Assembly (NCBI GenBank): GCA_016462375.1
Contig: JAEMTJ010000022.1
Coordinates: forward strand, 12,471-23,743
Origin: Rhodoluna sp.
GTDB taxonomy: Bacteria > Actinomycetota > Actinomycetes > Actinomycetales > Microbacteriaceae
DNA length: 11,273 nt
Reading direction: 5' to 3'
This document shows positions 6,403-11,273 of the stretch, piece by piece. A program made the translations under genes and the position numbers. The notes under the pieces were generated by a model that was not told the DNA's origin, did no database searches, and worked only from the letters and a program-made list of their open reading frames with translations. The number at the start of each line of letters is the position of its first letter. The stretch's first letter is position 1.

Positions 6403-7752
6403 ATGGGTACCGACCTGACCGCGCTTAGGCAGAAACTTCAGGAGCAGGGCGTAGATGTTCTAAGAATCATCTATTCAGACATTCTTGGTATCACTCGTTC
6501 TAAAGACTTACTGGTTAGCCAGTTAGAGAAAGCTGCGGGCCATGGCCCAGCTTTCTGTCAAGGGGTTTGGATAACTACCACTCAGGGTGAAGTGATGGAT
6601 GCTGAAGGCATTGCTGGTGATGGTCTGCAAGACCTAATTACTCAACTAGACCCTGACACTATTCACGAGATGCCCTGGGAACCAGGAGTTGCCTACGCAA
6701 TTGGTGATGCACTAAATCCAGATATGTCGCCTAACATGTTCTCTCCTAGAACGGTGCTTAGAAAAGTTATTGCAGAGTATGAAAAGTTAGGTTTAGTTCC
6801 AGTTGTTGGACCGGAGCTTGAGTTTTATATTGCAGATCGTGTTGAAGGCGGAGGATTCAAGAGATCTCTTGAGCGAACAGGTCGTGTTTATACCAGTGGA
6901 GCACTGGTTGACCCGAAAGGAACCTTTTTGCATTTGATTCGCATGTTGGACCAACTCAACATTGGAGTCTTTGCCGGTAACCACGAGTTCTCACCTGGTC
7001 AGTATGAAATCAACCTTTGGCATTCAGAAGCCATGGATGCAGCTGATAGAACTTTCATGTTCAAGACTTCAATCAAAGACATCGTTCACCGCGAAGGTCA
7101 ACATGCAACCTTCCTAGGTAAGCCTTGGAGCGATGAAGGAGGGTCAGGGTTCCACCTGCACTTCTCGGTTACCGACAAGTCTGGTAAGAACCTCATGTTT
7201 GATGGTGATGATTTGAGTGGAGTAGCTAAGCAGATGATTGCAGGATTGTGTGAGAACGCAAATGCTCTAACTGCTTTTACTAACCCAACTGTCAATGCTT
7301 TCAAGAGATTAGGTCCTGATACTCTTGCTCCGTTTAGGGCTAACTGGGGCTATGACAACCGAAGCACCATGGTGCGTATTCCACCAGAGCGAGGCCAGGG
7401 CACACGCCTTGAGGTTCGTGTTGGTGATGGTGCTGCTAATCCCTATTTGGTTATTGCAAGCATCTTGGCTGCAGCTTTAGATGGCATCGTCAGAAAACTT
7501 GAAGTTTCAGCTCCTGCCGTTGGTATGTCTTATGACAATGAAGCTGCTGCAACACTGCCAGCAACCTTCACTGAAGCATTAGATGCGCTTGAAGCTAATG
7601 AGCGCATGCGTCTGCACATGTCAACCGGTTTGATTGGAATCTTCCTTGTGATGAAGCGCGATGAGATTGCAAGATACAACGCAGCTGTTCCTGACCCATC
7701 AACAAGAGAAGTGACCGACTGGGAAATTCAGGAATATATGGAGGATTACTAA
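6403..7752 (+). CDS. Glutamine-synthetase-like gamma-glutamyl ligase (PuuA / GlnA3-like)
   Basis: A 449-residue member of the glutamine synthetase superfamily with the metal and nucleotide residues in place: E138 and E140 in GPELEFY, E195 and E202 in HEFSPGQYEINL, H251 and H253 in GSGFHLHFS, NRS at 319-321, and E337/R339 in LEVRVGD. The family joins glutamate to ammonia or, in PuuA, GlnA3 and AtdA1, to an amine, using ATP. Two gamma-glutamyl hydrolases and an amine-type permease in the same cluster argue for an amine substrate rather than ammonia. The start at 6403 has AAAGGAG at 6-base spacing; an in-frame ATG at 6379 lies within the operator-like site. Its last 4 bases overlap the convergent ADC-like gene. 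Substrate identity (polyamine, ethanolamine, aromatic amine, other) cannot be read from the sequence. Confidence 0.85.
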   Translation: MGTDLTALRQKLQEQGVDVLRIIYSDILGITRSKDLLVSQLEKAAGHGPAFCQGVWITTTQGEVMDAEGIAGDGLQDLITQLDPDTIHEMPWEPGVAYAIGDALNPDMSPNMFSPRTVLRKVIAEYEKLGLVPVVGPELEFYIADRVEGGGFKRSLERTGRVYTSGALVDPKGTFLHLIRMLDQLNIGVFAGNHEFSPGQYEINLWHSEAMDAADRTFMFKTSIKDIVHREGQHATFLGKPWSDEGGSGFHLHFSVTDKSGKNLMFDGDDLSGVAKQMIAGLCENANALTAFTNPTVNAFKRLGPDTLAPFRANWGYDNRSTMVRIPPERGQGTRLEVRVGDGAANPYLVIASILAAALDGIVRKLEVSAPAVGMSYDNEAAATLPATFTEALDALEANERMRLHMSTGLIGIFLVMKRDEIARYNAAVPDPSTREVTDWEIQEYMEDY

Positions 7753-8558
7753 ATCTTGTTTGAGTTATCTTCAAGGAGAGTTCCTCCGTTGAAGGTAACC
7801 CCAACCTCACGATAGTATCCACCGAGTATTTCTCTCACTGGAAGTATTGAAGCCAATTCATCCCACTGTGAGTCACCGAGAGTTAGCTCTGCATCTCCTA
7901 CCCAAGGAGTTCCTAAATCTGCATCAACACCACCCATGGTGATTAGTTGATCCATTGAATTCCCTAGTCCAGGGGTAATCGATGGCATCCAGCGTGAGTG
8001 AATCATCGGGTGGCCATTTACAAAACCATTTGAGTCTGCCGGTTTTCTCAAAGTCACTACAGCAGAAGCCAGTCTGTGATCATATGCCGCAAGAGAAGCG
8101 CCTAGCTTTGCACCCGCTTCTAGTTTTGGAGTTGCCTTACCGTGATTGAAGATACGAGTGACAGCAACACTTCCTAGTTTCTTTGGATAACCCTGGAACC
8201 AACCTCGAGCAATAGCAAAATCTTTAGTTACCCAAATGGCAACACAACGTGAATAGGTCTTGCCTTGATATTTACATCTGACCACTACGAATGCTTCAAG
8301 GTATTGCGATCTAACTGGGTCAAGTAATTCAGCTCCACCGGTTGAGCAGGACTGCCAGTCTGCCCAGATAAGAGCTACGGCACCTGCATGCTCATCAGCT
8401 AATTCAAGTTCTGGCGGCAAGATCGCTCTGACGTTAGATTCATCGGTTAGATACTCAACGGTTAGCAGGGTACCCGAATAGAACCAGGGCATATCAGGGA
8501 TGATTGCGCTCCTACCGGTTGGGGTCTTCGGAGCCATAAATCCATGTAATTCGGTCAT
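7749..8558 (-). CDS. Acetoacetate decarboxylase (ADC) family protein
   Basis: A 269-residue protein with the ADC signature RGWFQGYPKKLG. K126 is the expected Schiff-base lysine, paired with K127 that lowers its pKa, as in the clostridial enzyme. E88 in SQYLEAFVV is the likely conserved glutamate before it. ADC-fold enzymes form a lysine imine with a keto acid and then decarboxylate, hydrate or carry out aldol-type chemistry. With the lysine pair intact it is probably catalytic, but acetoacetate itself is an unlikely substrate here; a keto-acid intermediate of ring cleavage or amine oxidation is more fitting (inference). The start at 8558 lacks a clear ribosome binding site, and ATG 8537 (codon 8) is a weak alternative. 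It is divergent from the permease gene and overlaps the ligase gene by 4 bases at the 3' end. Confidence 0.82.
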   Translation of the reverse strand: MTELHGFMAPKTPTGRSAIIPDMPWFYSGTLLTVEYLTDESNVRAILPPELELADEHAGAVALIWADWQSCSTGGAELLDPVRSQYLEAFVVVRCKYQGKTYSRCVAIWVTKDFAIARGWFQGYPKKLGSVAVTRIFNHGKATPKLEAGAKLGASLAAYDHRLASAVVTLRKPADSNGFVNGHPMIHSRWMPSITPGLGNSMDQLITMGGVDADLGTPWVGDAELTLGDSQWDELASILPVREILGGYYREVGVTFNGGTLLEDNSNKI

Positions 8559-8574
8559 AAGAACAGATTACTAA

Positions 8575-8592
8575 CCATTTGTATCCGAATGA
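8575..8592 (+). promoter_or_regulatory. Operator-like motif upstream of the ADC-like gene (site 7)
   Basis: CCATTTGTATCCGAATGA fits TCRTTYG-N4-CRAAYGA closely; the CATTTG and CGAATG arms pair at 5 of 6 positions. It lies 16 bases upstream of the ADC-like start at 8558 and shares the GTATCC centre with the hpaE and P450 sites. Confidence 0.5.
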
Positions 8593-8689
8593 AGCAAAGA
8601 GTCGCTCTCATAACGATTACTTAACCATCCGCTCAAAAACTGCCAGAAATCAGGGAATCGACTGAATTTTGCACCAATCTTGGAGCAGG

Positions 8690-8707
8690 TCGTTCATACC
8701 CGAACGA
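8690..8707 (+). promoter_or_regulatory. Operator-like motif upstream of the permease gene (site 8)
   Basis: TCGTTC-ATACCC-GAACGA: six perfect base pairs in each arm and a full match to the cluster motif. It ends 24 bases before the permease start and continues into ATTA exactly as the site before marR does. It excludes the upstream ATG at 8669 as a likely start. Confidence 0.55.
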
Positions 8708-8731
8708 TTATTACTCAACGAGGAGATTTCT

Positions 8732-10213
8732 ATGTCAATGGAAAAAAGCGACAACTCACTGCGGAAAAACCGCCTTGGGGTCCTGGGTATTGTATTTTTC
8801 GTAGTTGCGGCATCTGCCCCGCTGGTTGGTATGACCGGAGCTGTCCCAATCGCCATCTTGGCCGGTAACGGAGCGGCTGCACCTGGCGCTTACCTATTAG
8901 TTGGTCTAACTCTTATTTTGTTCAGCGTTGGTTTCACAGCTATGACCAGCAAGGTCACAAACGCAGGAGCGTTCTTTGCATATGTCGGTAGAGGTTTGGG
9001 CAAGAACGCTGGTATCGGTTCTGCTCTAGTTTCCATCGTTGGTTATGTGACCATTCAGTTAGCGATCTACGGATTCTTTGGTGGCTTACTGCAAGGACAG
9101 ATCGAAGCCGAGTACGGCATCGCACTTCCCTGGTACATCTGGGCAGCAATTGCTTGGGTAATTGTTACAGCACTATCACTACTCAGTGTTGATATTGGTG
9201 CCAAGGTTCTCGGAATTCTTATGGCGCTAGAAGTGCTTTCACTCTTGGTTGCTGGTATTGCAATTCTTGGTAATCATGCAGGGGAAATGAACTTCGCTGC
9301 TTCATTCTCACCGGAGAACATCTTCGTCGGTGGCTTCTCAGGTGGCGCAGGTATCGCAATCGCATTCGCACTTGCTTCATACATTGGTTTTGAAGCAACA
9401 GCTATTTACGGCGAAGAATCAATCGAACCTAAGCGTGCTGTTCCTCGCGCAACATACTGGGCCATCGGTACGATCACTGTCTTGTTCACCATTGTCTCTT
9501 TTGCAATGGTTACTGGTCTTGGTTCAGCAGATGTAGTGAACCAGGTCGCAACGATTTCTGTTGGTGGGTCAAACCCAGCCTTAGTGCTCTTTACTTTGGT
9601 TGAGACCAACGTAGGTCACTGGCTAGTTGTGATTATGGAATGGCTTGTAGTTTCATCTTTGTTTGCAGGTCTACTTGCTTTCCAAAATGCAAACGCTCGC
9701 TATGTGTTTGCGCTAGGTCGTTCAGGTGTGCTTCCAAAGTCACTTGGTAACACCAACAAGTCAGGTGCCCCCCAGGGTGGAGTTATCGTAACCTCTGTTT
9801 TGGCAGCTATCGTAATCATCCTGTTTGCTGTTCAAAACCTAGATCCAATCATGAACCTGTTCTTCTGGATGAGCGCAATCACAGCTATTGCCATCATGTT
9901 GGTTGAGTTCTTGGTCAGCTTGGCAGTTATCCGCTTCTTCATGCAGAACCCAGGAACCCACTGGTTCAAGGCTCTGGTCGCACCAGGACTTTCTCTGGTC
10001 TTACTGGGAATTGGCGAGTACTTGCTAATGTCTAGGTTCAACTTGCTATCAGGTCTTGCTCCTTCTCCAGAAGAGGGTGGAACCGCTTGGGCAATGACAA
10101 CATTGGGCTGGACTCTAGTGCTGCTTCCATTTGCAGCACTATTTATCGGTTATATCTGGGGTCTCGTTAACAAAAACGATGACTCAAAGATGAGTGCCGA
10201 CATTCTTTCCTAA
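8732..10213 (+). CDS. APC superfamily amino acid/amine permease
   Basis: A 493-residue integral membrane protein with about 12 hydrophobic segments, beginning near residue 16 and ending near 478. The TM6 region has the family pattern GFEATAIYGEESIEPKRAVPRA (219-240), and the cytoplasmic ANARYVFALGRSGVLP motif is at 320-335. Such transporters take up amino acids, polyamines or ethanolamine by ion symport or exchange. The start at 8732 has GAGGAG at 6-base spacing; an upstream in-frame ATG at 8669 precedes the operator-like site and is rejected. It is the last gene of the alternating array, ends at a strong terminator, and is the natural entry point for the substrate of the glutamyl-ligase pathway. 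The transported compound is not determinable from sequence, but genes of this family commonly sit beside PuuA-like and PuuD-like genes. Confidence 0.9.
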   Translation: MSMEKSDNSLRKNRLGVLGIVFFVVAASAPLVGMTGAVPIAILAGNGAAAPGAYLLVGLTLILFSVGFTAMTSKVTNAGAFFAYVGRGLGKNAGIGSALVSIVGYVTIQLAIYGFFGGLLQGQIEAEYGIALPWYIWAAIAWVIVTALSLLSVDIGAKVLGILMALEVLSLLVAGIAILGNHAGEMNFAASFSPENIFVGGFSGGAGIAIAFALASYIGFEATAIYGEESIEPKRAVPRATYWAIGTITVLFTIVSFAMVTGLGSADVVNQVATISVGGSNPALVLFTLVETNVGHWLVVIMEWLVVSSLFAGLLAFQNANARYVFALGRSGVLPKSLGNTNKSGAPQGGVIVTSVLAAIVIILFAVQNLDPIMNLFFWMSAITAIAIMLVEFLVSLAVIRFFMQNPGTHWFKALVAPGLSLVLLGIGEYLLMSRFNLLSGLAPSPEEGGTAWAMTTLGWTLVLLPFAALFIGYIWGLVNKNDDSKMSADILS

Positions 10214-10224
10214 TTGGAAGAAAA

Positions 10225-10258
10225 CAAAGAGTCCAGACAAAGATGTCTGGACTCTTTG
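10225..10258 (+). terminator. Intrinsic terminator after the permease gene
   Basis: A 15-bp perfect stem (arms 10225-10239 and 10244-10258, core GAGTCCAGACA) with an AAGA loop is followed by GTTTTGGTT. It starts 12 bases after the permease stop. The T-run is short and broken by G, but the stem is very strong. It separates the cluster from the aspartase gene. Confidence 0.85.
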
Positions 10259-10300
10259 GTTTTGGTTAGGGAACTAATGATTTAGTGGCAGACTAAAAAC

Positions 10301-11273
10301 ATGTCAGCAATGAGGCTAGAACATGACCTGCTCGGTAACTACGAGATCCCTGCCAGTGCATACTGGGGGGTGCATTCAGCTAGAGCGGTGGAGAACTTCC
10401 CCATCTCCGGTGTTCCCATCGGGCACTATCGCTCACTCATCAAAGCCTTAGCCATCGTCAAAGAGGCTACTGCTAAAGCCAACTTAGAAGTTGGTCACTT
10501 AGATAAAGATGTTGCTAGCGCAATCATTGCTGCCTGCCACGAAGTCGCAGCTGGCAAGTTTGATAAAGAATTCATAGTTGATGCCATTCAGGGTGGTGCT
10601 GGGACAAGCACCAACATGAATGCGAATGAAGTTATCGCTAACCGAGCACTGGAACTAGCTGGCTTTGAAAAAGGTGACTACGACAAGATTCACCCACTGA
10701 ACGATGTGAACATGTCTCAGTCAACAAACGACGTGTATCCGACGGCATTAAAAGTTGCTTTGATTCTTGAGATCAGAGAACTGATTAAGGCAATGGAGTA
10801 TTTACGCACTGCATACACAGCTAAAGCAGTTGAGTTCAGAGATGTCATCAAGATGGGTAGAACCCAATTGCAAGATGCTGTCCCAATGACTTTGGGTCAA
10901 GAGTTCGCAACTTTTGCCAGAATGACTGCTGAAGATGAGCAGAGACTTTTAGAAGTTATTCCACTGCTCAGTGAAATAAATCTTGGCGGAACTGCAATTG
11001 GAACTCAGCTAAATGCACCTAAGGGTTATACCGAAGCAGCTTGCAGGCATTTGAGTGAATTAGCCGGTTGGCAGTTCGTAGTTGCTGAAGACATGGTAGA
11101 GGCAACCCAGGACTGCGGCGTGTTTGTTTTGGTTAGCGGTGTTCTAAAGCGCGTGGCAGTGAAACTATCTAAGACCGCTAATGATTTGCGTTTGCTCTCC
11201 AGTGGACCTAGGGCGGGTTTTGGAGAGATTAATCTTCCTGCTCGTCAAGCCGGTTCATCAATCATGCCTGGCA
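10301..11273 (+). CDS. aspA: Aspartate ammonia-lyase (3' end outside window)
   Basis: The 324 codons present show the fumarase/aspartase superfamily pattern. GTSTNMN is at 101-107, SQSTND at 139-144, and the catalytic-loop signature GSSIMPG is at the very edge (318-324), with S319 as the expected catalytic serine. The N-terminal AYWGVHSARAVENFPISG and the segment LLSSGPRAGFGEINLP favour aspartase over class II fumarase, which usually has a WGAQT-type segment. It converts L-aspartate to fumarate and ammonia in the cytoplasm. There is no clear ribosome binding site before ATG 10301 or before the second ATG at 10310, so a leaderless or weakly translated message is possible. It lies after a strong terminator and lacks the cluster's operator-like dyad, so it is probably not part of the regulon. 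The remaining ~140 residues are missing. Confidence 0.88.
   Translation, partial: MSAMRLEHDLLGNYEIPASAYWGVHSARAVENFPISGVPIGHYRSLIKALAIVKEATAKANLEVGHLDKDVASAIIAACHEVAAGKFDKEFIVDAIQGGAGTSTNMNANEVIANRALELAGFEKGDYDKIHPLNDVNMSQSTNDVYPTALKVALILEIRELIKAMEYLRTAYTAKAVEFRDVIKMGRTQLQDAVPMTLGQEFATFARMTAEDEQRLLEVIPLLSEINLGGTAIGTQLNAPKGYTEAACRHLSELAGWQFVVAEDMVEATQDCGVFVLVSGVLKRVAVKLSKTANDLRLLSSGPRAGFGEINLPARQAGSSIMPG

Noticed and set aside
6403..7752. Housekeeping glutamine synthetase (glnA).
   Set aside because: The N-terminal region lacks the usual ammonium-site pattern as far as I can read it, and the neighbours (two gamma-glutamyl hydrolases, permease, catabolic genes) point to an amine ligase. Not excluded without a tree.
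8603..8620. A possible ninth motif copy; it shares ATAACGATT with the site at 3005-3022.
   Set aside because: Only the right half resembles the consensus and the left half does not pair, so it is too weak to list as a site.
8669..8731. Upstream ATG that would add 21 residues to the permease.
   Set aside because: The extension covers the best dyad of the cluster and is not membrane-like; GAGGAG sits correctly before ATG 8732.
10301..11273. Class II fumarase (fumC).
   Set aside because: The AYWGVHSARAVENFPISG segment and the SSGPRAGFGEINLP region fit aspartase better; the shared GSSIMPG loop does not separate the two.

Overview
The window (11,273 bases) reads as a compact catabolic gene cluster from a low-GC actinobacterium. 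GC is roughly in the mid-40s percent by eye, AGA and CTA codons are common, genes are packed tightly, and the encoded proteins look actinobacterial. An aquatic, streamlined lineage is plausible, but the sequence contains no rRNA or tRNA to settle it. I see no mobile element, CRISPR array or RNA gene. No gene-free stretch exceeds about 175 bases.

Left arm (1-2955, minus strand): a three-gene operon of homoprotocatechuate (3,4-dihydroxyphenylacetate) meta-cleavage type. It is transcribed in the order aldehyde dehydrogenase (hpaE-like), class III ring-cleavage dioxygenase (hpaD-like) and fumarylacetoacetase-family isomerase/decarboxylase (hpaG-like, cut by the window edge).

Middle (2953-10213): eight genes alternate strictly in direction, counting hpaE as the first: hpaE(-), PuuD-type gamma-glutamyl hydrolase(+), MarR regulator(-), cytochrome P450(+), class I glutamine amidotransferase-like hydrolase(-), glutamine-synthetase-like ligase(+), acetoacetate-decarboxylase-like protein(-), APC permease(+). 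The three convergent pairs overlap by 11, 8 and 4 bases. The four divergent gaps hold related dyads of about 18 bases, consensus TCRTTYG-N4-CRAAYGA, one close to the start of each of the eight genes. This suggests a single regulator, most simply the MarR protein, controls the whole set.

Right edge: after a strong 15-bp hairpin terminator lies an aspartate ammonia-lyase gene (10301 to the end, truncated), probably outside the regulon.

Working model (inference): the permease imports an amine. The glutamine-synthetase-like enzyme caps it as a gamma-glutamyl amide, and the P450 and other enzymes oxidise it. One or both glutaminase-like hydrolases then remove the glutamate, and the carbon skeleton enters the homoprotocatechuate ring-cleavage route. 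The logic resembles the known Puu polyamine pathway and the aniline AtdA1/AtdA2 pair, but this combination with a P450, an ADC-like protein and hpa genes is not one I recognise. The substrate is unknown.
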